From NCBI GenBank assembly GCA_963575645.1, contig OY754469.1, positions 23,454,001 through 23,518,000 of the forward strand: a DNA stretch of 64,000 bases. Direction: 5' to 3'. Made by a program: the position numbers and the translations under genes. The notes under the pieces were generated by a model. That model saw nothing but the letters and a program-made list of their open reading frames with translations, ran no database searches and had not been told where the DNA came from. This DNA comes from Xanthostigma xanthostigma. Lineage: Eukaryota; Arthropoda; Insecta; Raphidioptera; Raphidiidae. This document shows, piece after piece, positions 36,261 through 48,265 of the stretch (position 1 is the first letter of the stretch; each line of letters starts with the position of its first letter).

Positions 36261-37074
36261 ACACTGAGATACTAAACAGGTCAGTGTATCTTACACTTTT
36301 GTATAAAAAACACAATGTGTCAAAAGTGTTAACACTTTTTACAGAACCACGACACCAAAACACCGATTATACAGTGGCGTAACAATATGATGGCAGAACG
36401 GGCAAAATGCCACGGACCCGAAAGGCAACTAGGACAGGAGGAACCTAACATTTATTACAAAATTTGGTAAGAAATATTAATTTTGTATTTAATCAATTTA
36501 AGTTGGGTAAACTCAAGAACGTACACGAATTTTACAAATATCTACTTTACTTCGTGATTTCTAAAGATGACACTACAACTTTTTTATATTAAGGAAGGAC
36601 CCCATCCGATGAATTTGCCACGGCCCTAGGTGGTATAGTTACGCCACTGCGAATATACGTCATGTTTATACATTTTTATATCTTTCGCAATATGTATTAA
36701 ATACCTCACTACGTTGAATGATCTTGCCCTTTTTCCACACTAAGTACAGTTATTTCTGTGTAGTTTTAAACCTTTTCAAAACATCCGCTTTGGGTTCATC
36801 TAGACTTATTCAGTTTACCTCATTCTTTTCACTGTTGATAATTGAACTTCAATAAACGTTATATTTAAATTGAATACATTTTTTTTTATTTGTATTAAAT
36901 ACTAGAAGTCAGAATATGTTTAAAAAATTCCAGCCAATTGGACGACGGGGCCATTTCAACTTCAAAAATGTTGACATTTGATTATAATAAAGAAAATAAA
37001 ATTTTTGATATCGCGTGAGGTGACGCGGGTAATGGCTAGTATTTAAGATGATATTTGCTATTCGTTGCCTAGGT

Positions 37075-37318
37075 CAGTGGTTCCCACATAACAGGTAATC
37101 GTGGACCCCTAAGTGAACTAGCTAAGTAGTCGGGGACCCCCAAATACCGGGAGGTCTGGGGGGTATGGAATACCCGGGAAAATTTGCAAAATTACACTTA
37201 AATTGGCACGTTTTTAGCGTATCTGAGCATGTTTTTTGAAAATTTTTTTACTGTTTTATTTTTTACCGGCTAGCCGCGGACCCCTGGAGGTCCGCGAACC
37301 ACCTTTTGGGAACCACTG
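37075..37318. mobile_element. hAT MITE with CAGTGGTTCCCA ends and 8-bp TSD
   Basis: The ends CAGTGGTTCCCA and GGGAACCACTG are classic hAT termini. Direct repeats GCCTAGGT (37067-37074 and 37319-37326) are perfect 8-bp target duplications. The interior has no coding capacity. Confidence 0.93.
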
Positions 37319-37325
37319 GCCTAGG

Positions 37326-37547
37326 TTACCTACAGAATATTCAAATTTTTGATTAACATCTGAATAGAACTCTTCAAATAAATAAAATTGTCGACCAATT
37401 TTTCTCAGACCAATATATTGACAAAAAATAAAAAAATAAATCAATATAACACAAGATGACGTTTCGATCCGGATTTTATTTTTTTTTTTTTGTCAAAATA
37501 TTTGTCTGAGAAAAATTGGTCGACAATTTTATTTACCTACAGAATAT
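37326..37547. mobile_element. Asymmetric foldback retroelement, copy 2 (15-bp TSD)
   Basis: Element 37341-37532 lies between direct repeats TTACCTACAGAATAT (37326-37340 and 37533-37547). It has the same head (TTTGATTAACATCTGAATAG) and arms (GTCGACCAATTTTTCTCAGA) as copy 3. The centre keeps GACGTTTCGATCCGG, the inverse of the GGATCGAAACGTC box. It interrupts copy C of another family. Confidence 0.9.
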
Positions 37548-38039
37548 GTTCCACGTCATGTGAAAATTAATCAAAGCATGCCGAACTAGTTTATTTCTGT
37601 TCTGACAGATCCATAAAACAAAAGAGCGGCTGATTTTTTTTTATTTTCAAAATATTTCCATAACTATAAAAATTATAAAAAAAATTTACGAAACTTTCTT
37701 GAAAAAATAAATAGAATAATAAGCCGTTATGAAAAGTATACCATTATTATATAAAAACACCTTTTTAGCATGCGCCGATTTTCCCCAAAAACAATAGAAG
37801 TCTTCATATTTGCATACCAAACATCCTCCCAAAATTTGGTTTCAATCCGCGCATCCGTTTGACCTGTATCGTGTTCACAGACTAACAGACGCACAGAGTT
37901 TTTCCAAAATTATGTTTTTTAGATTCGAGGGACCTCAAAACGGAAAGATTGTAAAATTTTTGAAAAGTGACTTTTGATTTAAACTAGTACCATTCCCCAC
38001 TTGTAGGTTGGAATGCGTTTTGATGATATTTTTTTATCC

Positions 38040-38690
38040 ACACCCGTTAATAAAAGTTGATTTCTGGCAAAATTTAAATTCCCTGACATTTTATAAAATA
38101 ATCAAAAAAAAAACTTGCTTATTTTAATGGTCACTAGCACATTTTGGTATCTCTTTTAATTTGGTAGATATGGCTATTTAATTTTTCGTAAATGACTATA
38201 GAAAAATTATATTTTTAGTTGATCGACTGCCAGGGTATAGGTATTCAAATCCTATTACATTTAATATTTCTTACTTATTATTATTTTGAAAATTCAGTTG
38301 ATATTCTTACCACCTCTCAAATAAAACGAAATTATAAAAAAATTTAACATAATAAAATAATAAGCAATATTCATTACCTTTTATTATGAAATTCTAATGA
38401 TGTAGGTATTGAAATTGCAAAAACAAAATAGATTCCAGGTATGAAATTTATAATCAGATATCACATTTCTGTGAAAGTGAAGTAGTGAATTTCAGATTAA
38501 GTAATTAATTAAGATAATTTATTGTATTTTAACTTCCATGAACACGGTTGATGGTGCAAGTTGTTATAAATTCATACAGTAGCGGATAATGATTTTTTGG
38601 GAAGTGATTGATGTAAATTATTTTTGGAACCTCCTGAGTCAAACGTAGTGAGAAGTGGTACAAACATCTAAGCTTGCTTATATAAAAATA
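38040..38690. other. No recognisable feature
   Basis: AT-rich. At 38699 a fragment AGGGTTCCGTACATCCGATG begins, related to the element at 44724-45258. Confidence 0.4.
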
Positions 38691-38826
38691 TTTGTAGGGT
38701 TCCGTACATCCGATGAAAAACCGGAATCACTCTCATGTCGGTCTGTCTGTCCGTTTGTCGCAGGTTAATTTCTCCGAATATACTGGATGAAAAAAGTTAA
38801 AATTTAGTGCATATGTTACGGTCTAT

Positions 38827-39557
38827 ACCTGAATTCGGTCAATGACCGAAATAAATGCGCAAAAATAGTTTTGACCAACGAATATTGACCAAACCCGAAA
38901 TCAACGAGTATTGACTGTTATAAAACGAGCAATACTAGTTTTGCGCATTTTCAGTTGGACAAAACTAGTTCTGTCCATTTTTGAACGGACAATACCAGTT
39001 CTGCTTGTTTCATTCAATCAACGTGCGAACCCGAATAAAAGGAGGGTTATGTTCTTGTTTACTTATTGAATTGTTCTCCTGAATGTTATAATTAATATAA
39101 TGGTGGGATATTCAGTGTAATAATTAAGTAAAAATGCAAGGTGAATTCGAGTCTCAACTAGTTTGGCTATTGGAGACTTCTGAAACATAATTTTATGACG
39201 AAACATAATTACCTTACTACACTAAGTGAGGCTAAGAAAAATAACTTGTTGAAAGCTGAACTAAAACCTCTGTCAGCTAAACAATACAAAAGAATAAATC
39301 GCTTTGATGTAGTACCTAAGTATCAGTAATGTGGAAAAGTTAATTAAAAAATGCAAAGAAGATTCCGGTGCCATACTAGTACTGTCCATTCAGAAATTGA
39401 CAGAACTAGTTTTGTCCAATTGAAAATGCGCAAAACTAGTTTTACTCATTTTATAACAGCCAATACCCGCTTAGATGTAAGATTTCGGGTCTGGGCAATA
39501 TTCGTTGGTTAAAACTAGTTTTGCACATTTAATTCGGCCATTGACCGAATTTGGGTA
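38827..39557. mobile_element. Foldback with ACTAGTTTTG sub-repeats
   Basis: The left arm from ACCTGAATTCGGTCAATGAC is mirrored by the right arm ending GGCCATTGACCGAATTTGGG. Both arms contain several AAAACTAGTTTTG or GCGCAAAACTAG units. The centre (about 39010-39380) is unique. Clustered palindromic sub-repeats could be transposase sites. Confidence 0.75.
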
Positions 39558-40070
39558 TATGACGCATATTATATAGAGCTAGATAAACCAATTCCGGACG
39601 CATAGCGTATATAAATAAACGAACTTCGATTTCGGGGAGTAAATTAGAGAAATAAAAAAAAGTATTTTTCAAGTGCATCAAATGAAATGGCGCGGTATGA
39701 GAAATATAACTACTTTCTTTTTATAATTTTAAAATACATATACATAATGTAAAAGATATTAAAGAAAGTGGTATACAAAAATGAAGCAAAAAAATAAGGA
39801 ATATACACTCATAGTTTACAGGAAAATCTAAACGAAAATCGTAAATCTTAACGTTCTCGCAGAAAACAAAATGGTATGTAATCCTCTCCACGCGAATTTG
39901 GTTCGCACTTGACCAGTTTTTTTAATATTGAACCAATTTTTTTCTTAAGTTAATGTAGCTGAAATGTTTCACCTGTCGTAAGGGACTTCAAAGTATTGAA
40001 AAGTTTCTATGTTCAGCTTTGATTATTATTATTAATGTAGGTTTTACTACCAGACAAACATGTTTTAGAG

Positions 40071-40462
40071 CAGTGATGTCAAAGATACGGCCCCGAGGGC
40101 CACATCCGGCCCTCAAGCCATCTCAATACGGCCCGCATCCAGTGAGGATTTTAGACCACAGAGATATAAGTAACTAGAGTACGCTAGCGGGTATGCTTTC
40201 CATAAGTGAACGTGTCTGCTGTTCAGAGAGAGAACGCTGCAAACGTTCCGTATCATTATATATGTTTACTCGAATCAGCATCGTTTTGTATCATTAGTTA
40301 CCATAGAGATAAAGAACTTTTCTCTATCTGAATTGCAGACACTTTCACGGCCCACTCGCGTACTCTACTATAATATCTCTATGTTTTAGATACCTGACAA
40401 TCAATTGGCTTATCAAAAACAAGAGACCGCAGGTGTCTGGATCCTCAAGTCAGACACCACTG
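40071..40462. mobile_element. hAT MITE with CAGTGATGTC ends
   Basis: CAGTGATGTCAAAGATACGG at the left and GTCAGACACCACTG at the right. 8-bp flanks TTTTAGAG and TTTTAAAG differ by one base. The GGCCCCGAGGGCC stretch is typical of hAT elements of the CAGTGGTGTCAAAC type. Confidence 0.75.
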
Positions 40463-40799
40463 TTTTAAAGCATTCTTAACTTTGTAGCAATCTGAAATTA
40501 CACTTTTAAATTTTACAAAGAATAAAATTGAAACAGCCAAGAGTTTTCGATGCGGTTCCGTCAAATAAATTAAAAACCCAAACAAAACTCTATTGTAACG
40601 ACAATTTAGAATACTAATGGCAATGCATAAAGTTATAACATTAATGTTCATTAATGTTAAGGTCTTCGGTTGCAACATAGATCCGCCACTGAATCCGCAC
40701 CTATTCGACCCACTCACAAATTGCATATTGCAACTAGCCTGCCAACCTGAAATGTAGAACACTTTGCACAATATTCAGAAACATAACACAGCACATATG

Positions 40800-41140
40800 A
40801 AAACATACGTATGTCATACTGCCATTTTATAATATTATATTAAAATTATGAAACAAAACTGGATTATTAACAAATCCATGCGGTCATCTACCGCTAATGC
40901 GAACGCAAGACTTAATAATTATATGTGGTCGCCAGTTCGTGAAATTGCTATTTTAATATAAAAATATACCTATCAAAAGTACAGTACATCCATGTTTATC
41001 TGCAGTATATATATATTTTTTTAGAAAATCTAAGTGTTTTGAATAGCTAACTTTAATAAACCCCGAAAACATCATACTTCATACGTAACTTTTATTAATT
41101 ATATATCTCCTAAATGGTAACTTCCAATTTTATTGCGAAT
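40800..41140. other. No recognisable feature
   Basis: AT-rich, nothing recognised. Confidence 0.4.
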
Positions 41141-41159
41141 TCGGCACTGAATCCGAAAT

Positions 41160-42540
41160 TGCAATAAAAATTCAAGTTCCCATTTAAGAATTCAAAATTG
41201 CCCCCCCCCCCCCCCTCTCCGCATCCTCCAGGATGGTGTATAGTGTTATTGGATAACTTTTCAAATAAGTGGTGTAAATGTCTTTAGATTTTCGGGTGGT
41301 ACGTGCGTAATCTGATGAAGAAATAATAATTTTTAAAATTTCAACAAATTATAGTTAGAAGACGGTGACAGAAATGGTCAAAGAGTACTTGGTGACAGAA
41401 AAGCTCTCTTTCGGGTATTTTGAGCCCCCCTATACAAATCCGCTTAGTGGAGTAGGGATCTAGCGCTCTACGATACGTCGCTGGGGCACTTAAAAAAAAA
41501 CCACAAAATTCAAAATTTCACTACTAAATGGCAGAAAAAGACTGAAAGGCATCTGGGGAGACCTCCTAGTTGAAAAAAAATATTTTCTGCCAATTTACTC
41601 CCTGCAGAAACCTTCAAAATCCCTTCAAAAAATCTGGCAAAACGTCAAAAAAATAAAAAAAATTGAATTTGAAGTTGAAACTTGACGATATGGTTGATTG
41701 GGTGACCCGGAATACAAGAAAAAAATTTCGAAGCTACAAGTGACCTCACTTCCTTTCGATGATTTTTTAAAATTTGCACAGACAAAAATTCGTAAAATCC
41801 TCGCGGCAGAAATTCTTACCAGACTTTCTATTAGTAGCCAAAAAGTTCGAAAATAATTATTTGCTAATTTTGTCACCGCCAGATCACAATCTGCCAATTT
41901 AATATACTTGTCATTAATGCTTTACCTGATAACCATGTTAAACTTTCCGCGAACATGACGTATTTTTGCAAGATCGATTTTGGCAGAAAACTGTACCTCG
42001 CGGGATTCTCTACAAGAAGACGAACGATTTATCTCGGTTTCACTCACCGAGCTTTTTTTTGTAAATTTATTTAGTTTGTATTTATTTATTATACTGACAG
42101 TCTCTGCAGGGGGTAAATTGCCAGAAAATATTTTTTCTAGAGCTAGGAGGTCACCCCAGATGCCTTTCAGTCTTTTTCTGTCATTTAGTAGAGGAGTTTT
42201 GAATTCTGCCGTTTTTTTTAAGTGTCCCAGCGTCGTATCGCATCGCGCTAGAGCCCTACTCCACTAAACGGATTTGTAGAGGGGGACTCAGACTACACAA
42301 AAGAGAGCGTTTCTGCCACCAAGTAATTCTTGACCATTTCTGCCACCGCCACTATTAGAACAAAAACTTGAAAAACTGTTTCAGACAAAACTTAAGTATT
42401 TTGATGCAAGGAATCAGAATCTGCAATAAAATATAGAGAGTTCCCGTTTAACATTTTGAAGTTACCTCCGTCCTCACCACCAGATGATGGGGTGGAGGTA
42501 CCATTTAAAAGCTTTTCAAAAATTATTAGACACATATTTT
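41160..42540. mobile_element. Old foldback flanked by direct repeats
   Basis: 41370-41600 and 42105-42345 are diverged inverted repeats, for example GGCAGAAAAAGACTGAAAGG (41529) against CCTTTCAGTCTTTTTCTG (42162), and TCCGCTTAGTGGAGTAGGG against CCCTACTCCACTAAACGGA. Outside them, 41165-41280 and 42425-42520 are weak direct repeats (GCAATAAAA, AGTTCCC, CTTTTCAAA). The open stretches inside run across the arms and are not supported as genes. Confidence 0.6.
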
Positions 42541-42559
42541 TTCTTTTCCCCTTTATCGA

Positions 42560-43320
42560 TGAACTTTCATAGATATTAGGGGGATACGGGTAGCCTGAGA
42601 CACCCTACATTATATTAACGCCATCAATATAAAAATTAAAATTCAAACCGCCTTTGCTTTACGTTCTAAGGTACTTACTACATCGTCTGTCTCACGAACT
42701 TGGCGATCTATTGATCATCCAGATTTAACATTATTTTAAAATAGTATTTTGTATATAAACAATTTGTATCCGCGGGATATATTGTATACTATAATATAAA
42801 AAGTACTGGGCTTAAAACCCGATTCAGGTAGAAGTGTCATATAAGAGTGTTTTTCTATCTTTCGCCAAGATCCCTCATCATCTTGATAATAATCGAGATG
42901 GTTCCTTATACAAAATCCCGGCATATTACCTAACTTCCGTACTCACAAATTAAATACTTTATCAAAACGCACTTTAATAATAATGGATTTTTTACTTAAG
43001 AGTATATTATACTGCTTATAAATTACCTGCACTTTTCATCTTAAATCCTTTTACCCTCATTTAACAGTTCTCTCGGCGTTTTATTTAAAGCTAAAAAGTT
43101 CGGGTAAACGCCAAAGAATTGCACTACAGATCCTCCAGGAAAATTTAATAATAATAATGCGTTTAACGTCCGTTTCTCGACTTTATGTCATAACAGACGC
43201 CATTCGCACCATTACTATTTTTCATCTATCACACTTCCTGTTATTTTCTACATTTTTAAATTTCAACTAATCAATTGCAATGAATTTTAGGATATTAGGA
43301 TAAGGTAGGCAAATTTTCAG
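42560..43320. other. No recognisable feature
   Basis: AT-rich, no gene or repeat recognised. Confidence 0.4.
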
Positions 43321-43324
43321 CATA

Positions 43325-43555
43325 AGAGGTCGACAGGTAATCGGCCATGGCCTTAAACCATCTCCATAAATTATTATCTGGAATTATTGAGGGAAACTAT
43401 GGAAAACCTCAACAATATGGCCGATACAGGAGTTACCATTTCTCGGCAAGAGGCAGGAAAAAGTCCCAGCCACATCCGCCTCCGTCGGGATTCGGAGCCG
43501 GTACTTCCCGAATGCGAGTCTAGTGCTCTCACCGCTATGCCAAACCGCTCGGTAA
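43325..43555 (-). mobile_element. tRNA-derived SINE
   Basis: On the minus strand, from 43552: a tRNA-like head with box A-like GGCATAGCGGTGAGAGC and box B-like GGCTCCGAATCCCG. The body follows with GGTTTTCCATAGTTTCCCTC and TTTAAGGCCATGGCCGATTA. This head-plus-body layout is familiar from insect SINEs. The open frame on the + strand is incidental. Confidence 0.65.
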
Positions 43556-43810
43556 AGTCTCCCGGCGAATTTAAAAAAAAGGTTTTGGATACGTGTTAAA
43601 AAAACGTAATTTAAATATTTTTTAAGTTAAATATGATTCTTGGTCCTTCATTTAACATTTAATAAGTGAAACCATTATCTTTAAAAGTAGCGTCCGCAGA
43701 GATGTAACCGTTTTTAGGTGAGGGGAAAGAATTTGAGATGAAGAGAGCGGGAAGTATTTGTAGGTAGTATATAGTAACTGTTAAATAATAACAACTATCA
43801 TCACTTAATT

Positions 43811-43882
43811 TATATTTTCAGTGCACGTGCAAAGAATCTCGTTTATACCGAATCCTACGTGACAACGTCAACGTTCGATAAA
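43811..43882 (+). other. Possible orphan exon (unconfirmed)
   Basis: After a TATATTTTCAG acceptor-like site, one frame runs CTCKESRLYRILRDNVNVR to a stop. A second acceptor-like site TCTATTTCAG lies near 43997, followed by about 25 open codons. No matching upstream exon was found within the preceding kilobases, so this is only a candidate. Confidence 0.2.
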
Positions 43883-44723
43883 ACTTATTGTTCCTAGAAA
43901 AAGTTTAAATTCATTATTATCCACTATAATTATACTATAAAAGTTGTTGTATATTATAAACTGATGTTATTATATTTTTATTTATATCTATTTCAGGTTT
44001 AAGAAGTGATCCACCTGCACAGTATTTGTTAAATAGTTGCACAATAGAGAGTAGATCGGACAGTAGGGTCTAGGCTAGTTTAGAAATATCAAAATGAGTA
44101 CAGTGCGTCTAATTAATTAATGTGTGTGAATGTGATCTACTGAAAGTATTCTTTAATATTATTTTCATGTTCATTAATAACCTAAAATAATATTTTTATC
44201 TGATAATTATTATTGGAAAACATTAAAATTTATCAAATGATATAATAACTAGTTTTTGTTCGCAGCTTTACTTACGTGAAAGGTTATTTTACTCGCAGAA
44301 ATTTCTATTTTAATTCAAATAATAACTAATTGTGTACCTTAAATCACATAAAAATTTGTCCAGTACGTTGTTAGACAAACAAAAGTTTTCGAAACGTGTT
44401 TTCTTTTATAAAAATATCCAAAACTTACTGGCAGAGGTTCAGAAAATATGTTACTTACGTAAATATTGATTACCGTGTTCATTGCAATTAAAAAGTGTTA
44501 AAATTCGATCCTAATTATATTTATAATGTGTAATCTGACAGCTTCGATTGTATAGCCATCTTGCTGAGCATCCTTTACTTCCAAATTGTTTCTCGTGTAC
44601 AATATTTGTTTTCCATAATGATAAGATTCAAGAACGCTGGTGGCAGAGAATTGGTAAGTGTATTCATTGTTTAATTATATTGCACATATTATATTGTATC
44701 AACTGGCATTTCTCTACATTATT

Positions 44724-45258
44724 AGGGTTTTGTACCCGAAAAGTGCCCAACAGAACCCTATTACTAAGCCTCCGCTGCACGTCCGTCCGTCAGCGGGTTG
44801 ATCTCATGCGTCGTAATGAGTTATAATTTTCCCAGAGTGTGTATTTATTTTGTCGCTATAACAACAGTTAATAATGAAAAACCAAGATGGCGAATTTAAA
44901 AATGGCCGCCATACAAATTTAAAAAATCTCCGATTAAGCTGACATTAAGCATGCGTGTTCAGTCCTATGAACATGAGACGAAAATGAAAGAAAAAAAATG
45001 GCGAATTTCAAAATGGCTGCCTTACAAATTAAAAACAAATCTCCGATTAAGCTGATATTGGACATGCATGCGTGTTCAATCCTATTAAAATTACACGTGA
45101 ATGAAAAATAAAACCAATACAGCAAATTACAAAATGGCCGCCATGTAAATTGAAAAAAAATCAATTGAGCTGGTATTGGTCATGCGTTTAAAAAGTACGT
45201 GGTGTTATATCTTTTACGATGGTACGGAACCCTTCGTGTGCAAAGCTGACTCGGGTTT
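44724..45258 (+). mobile_element. AGGGTTYYGTACC repeat element with internal tandem array
   Basis: The left end AGGGTTTTGTACCCG is mirrored by GGTACGGAACCCT (45221-45233), and a CGTGTGCAAAGCTGACTCGG tail runs into a T-tract. Inside, an AATGGCYGCC motif recurs at 44901, 45012 and 45133, defining three units of 111-121 bp. Related pieces: 38699 onward (+) and about 46015-46102 (-). The family is widespread in insects. Confidence 0.65.
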
Positions 45259-45325
45259 TTTTAATTTAATATGATATATTTCTGGGCCGATGCGTTGTCT
45301 TCTAGTTATACATAAACAAAAATTT

Positions 45326-46005
45326 AAAGGACCCCGCACGGAACATATGGGAATCGGCCCTCGGTTAAAATCTTCCATACTCGGGGATATTATCCAAAAA
45401 TCGACGCTGATCAAAAGTCTCCATGGGCACGAAGTCCGGAAATGCGATCCCGGGGAGTTATTATTATTTTGATTGCAATAAAAGTATACTTTTATTGCAA
45501 TCAAAATAGGGAAAATGAGCAAATTCACCCGTCTCCTTGTGATATTCTATTATAGACATATCTACATCACATAGATATATCATATACAGTATATATGTCG
45601 CCGGGATATTGTCAAATCCGTGATTTTGTAATTTCACTAGTGAAATTACAATATCACGATTGACAAAAATTCGTGATATTATAATTTCACTAAGTGAAAT
45701 TATAATATCACGGGTTTGACAATATCCCGGTGACATATATACTGTATATGATATATCTATGTGATGTAGATATGTCTATAATAGAATATCACAAGGAGAC
45801 GGGTGCATTTGCTCATTTTCCCTATTTTGATTGCAATAAAAGTATACTTTTATTGCAATCAAAATAATAATAACTCCCCGGGATCGCATTTCCGGACTTC
45901 GTGCCCATGGAGACTTTTGATCAGCGTCGATTTTTGGATAATATCCCCGAGTATGGAAGATTTTAACCGAGGGCCGATTCCCATATGTTCCGTGCGGGGT
46001 CCTTT
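45326..46005. mobile_element. Very large nested palindrome / foldback
   Basis: The 680-bp stretch is almost fully self-complementary: AAAGGACCCCGCACGGAACA at the left and TGTTCCGTGCGGGGTCCTTT at the right. Arms are about 300 bp. Each arm carries its own perfect 40-bp palindrome (45468-45507 and 45827-45866, centred on AAAAGTATACTTTT). The centre holds two further hairpins (AATTTCACTAGTGAAATT and AATTTCACTAAGTGAAATT) flanked by GATATTGTCAAA-type repeats. Long frames read on both strands are products of the symmetry. Confidence 0.88.
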
Positions 46006-46109
46006 CTAAGGTCAATCGTATTTAAAAGTTAGAGGCGTGTAACTGACAGCCAGACGGACAACGAAGTCTTATTGTTATCATCTGGGTATGGAACCCTGAA
46101 AAATACCTT

Positions 46110-46585
46110 TATCATTAGAAGTTACAAAAAAATCAATTTTGCAATTGTACTAGCTTTAGCAAAATCCTTGAACTACAGAAGCCATTAAGTACATAAGGAA
46201 GATACATCATGGAAGTATTGTAACCCATTATTAAAATATTGGTATTATTATTATTATCTCAACACGAAACTATACAAAAAATTTTAAACTTACATTTAAC
46301 TTGTAATTAGTTTAAACATGACATTATTTATTTCTCAAGTGTCGGTAAATAACATAAATTACTGTAGGTTTGTAAAAATTAATTTTAAGCATATTTTAAT
46401 ATTCTGGATATTTGGATTTACACATAAAATAAAAATGTTATTTTTTAATTATTATGCTCAAATATATAAATGATATTGATTTAATCATTTATTAATCAAT
46501 ATTAATTATTATTAGTGTCCTAATTGCATAATTAGCAAACATAAACAGATTTATGCACATTTTATTAGTAACAAAATAATTTTTA
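46110..46585. other. No recognisable feature
   Basis: AT-rich, no gene or repeat recognised. Confidence 0.4.
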
Positions 46586-46589
46586 ATTA

Positions 46590-46647
46590 CTTCATTCTTA
46601 TTTTCTTTAACACAAGTAGTGTTAGTCTAAAGAAAATAAGAATGAAG
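46590..46647. repeat. Hairpin
   Basis: CTTCATTCTTATTTTCTTTA and TAAAGAAAATAAGAATGAAG are exact complements separated by 18 nt. Confidence 0.8.
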
Positions 46648-46957
46648 AAATTTTGGACCTATCCAAAATGTACATCCTTTAAATCAATTATTATGTAAAG
46701 AATATATAAATGGTGAAAGTATCAATTAGATTTTCAATTGATTACTAAAAAAAAATAATTAATTAATACCAAACCTAGGTGTTACCTGGTATTTGTGTCC
46801 ATAAAAATCACTGGTTAAAAAATAGCTGAGTTAGTATAACAAGGGTGTAACCAGAATTTGCACTAGAGAGGAAAACTTCGTAAAAGGGGGACAGGGGAAA
46901 TGAAGCACGATTTCTTACAAAATAAAACTCAACACTACTGGAAAATAGATCATATTA

Positions 46958-47331
46958 ATAGTCGCGTCAATGAAAACATAAAAACAGGAAAGAAACGCTT
47001 CGATTTTGATGATTTTTGTTTAAAAACAGAGTTTTTTTATATTATTGAAAATCAGAAAACTTTTGGGGCGGGGAACGAATTATTAATATTGTTTAAGGAG
47101 CGCGGAGTAGTCAGAGGCATGAAAAAACTTTTTTTTCAAAAAATTTAATGTATTTTATAAAGCTTATAATATTTCAACTTGACTTCACTAAATTCTCAAA
47201 AAAAAAATATAATTTTGGACGAAGTTATAGCCATGTGTTGGATCCCTCTCACAAGTAGATAATGCTTTTCGGTGACCATCATAACTTTGTGCTGGTTCAT
47301 CCAAAATCAATACAAAAAGAAAAGTCTTTAA
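46958..47331 (+). repeat. Dispersed repeat, second copy of 35090-35772
   Basis: Shares TAGTCGCGTCAATG, ATTGAAAATCAGAAA, GGGGCGGGGAACGAATTATT and CCCTCTCACAAGTAG with the other copy. The open frame starting at 46900 is lineage-specific noise. Confidence 0.6.
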
Positions 47332-47340
47332 GACTTTAAT

Positions 47341-47550
47341 AAAGAAATTTAAAATATAAAAAACCGTGGTGTCCGACTAGATTAAAAGATATTTGATAAA
47401 AAAGATCAGCTTTTCAGGAAAATTATCTTGCGTTTGGTCTGCAGTGTTGTCGGTTTGTTTCAGACAAGCTAATTTTCCTGAAAAGCTGATCTTTATTAAA
47501 TATCTTTTAATCTAGTCGGGCACCACGGTTTTTTTATTTTTTTTAATTTC
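47341..47550. mobile_element. Foldback with CCGTGGTGTCCGACTAG arms
   Basis: AAACCGTGGTGTCCGACTAG (about 47361) mirrors CTAGTCGGGCACCACGGTTT (about 47512), and AAAGATCAGCTTTTCAGGAA mirrors TTCCTGAAAAGCTGATCTTT. The arms are about 80 bp around a 45-nt GC-richer loop. Confidence 0.85.
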
Positions 47551-47819
47551 TATATTAATGTTTTAACTTTTAAATAGATAGTTTTTTTTTCATTTTCTTC
47601 GACAAATTTGGGTAAAAATTATTAAAACAAGTCGCGGATCTGTCGCTTTGCCATAAGACCAAAATTAACTATGCTTACTTTTGAAGTCAGTTATTTATTT
47701 AAATAACCGGTTAAACCTCCTCAAATTTTCAGAAACTGTTTAGGCGAATTTAAACCACGTACAAAAAAATAATCAAGTCTTTTTTTGGTACCGTGCTCGT
47801 ACTTCCGTTTTGATTTTTT

Positions 47820-48010
47820 TTTTTTGCAAAAATAGGTAGAAAATAATTTTGATCAGAAACATTTTTAACATTTGTAAAAAGAAAACCATTGGGTACTCAT
47901 AAAAACAGCAACAGTACCTACCTAATATTTTATGAGCGTCCTATGGTTTTCATTTTACAAATGCTGGAAATTATTTTGATCAAAATAATATAATATTTTC
48001 TAATTTTTAG
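47820..48010. repeat. Imperfect inverted repeat
   Basis: TAGAAAATAATTTTGATCAG and AACATTTGTAAAAAGAAAACCA at the left pair with TGGTTTTCATTTTACAAATG and TTATTTTGATCAAAATA at the right. Confidence 0.65.
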
Positions 48011-48265
48011 TGTAAATGAAAACCATTTTTAAATGTTTTTTAAATTTATTTTATTTTTAACTCTGTAGTCTTAATTATTTTTTTATTCGAATAATTTACG
48101 TTTTCATTGTTTTTCTCCAAAGCTTACAGTTTACTGTTAAATACACTATTTTGAAACGGTAAATAATATATTTAAAGAAATGAATGTTAATTTCATACAA
48201 TTCAAAAATACATTAATTTTTTTCAGTTTACAAATATGAAAACCATTGGAAAATATAATTATTCA

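Larger units (their letters stand above)
36950..38020 (+). mobile_element. ACCATTCCAAC-family element, copy C, with two insertions
   Basis: Homologous to 14873-15592: CATTTCAACTTCAAAAATG at the left and GGTTGGAATGCG at the right. It is split by a hAT MITE (37075-37318) and a foldback (37341-37532). It therefore predates both. Confidence 0.75.

Noticed and set aside
40445-40771. 108-codon open frame on the - strand
   Set aside because: Its end reads into a hAT MITE (40071-40462); the remainder has no recognisable similarity or exon boundaries.
43387-43599. 70-codon frame on the + strand
   Set aside because: It is the antisense of a tRNA-derived SINE head and body.
45214-46015. Several overlapping frames of 60-104 codons on both strands
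   Set aside because: All fall in the large palindrome; the same peptides appear twice because the arms are complementary.
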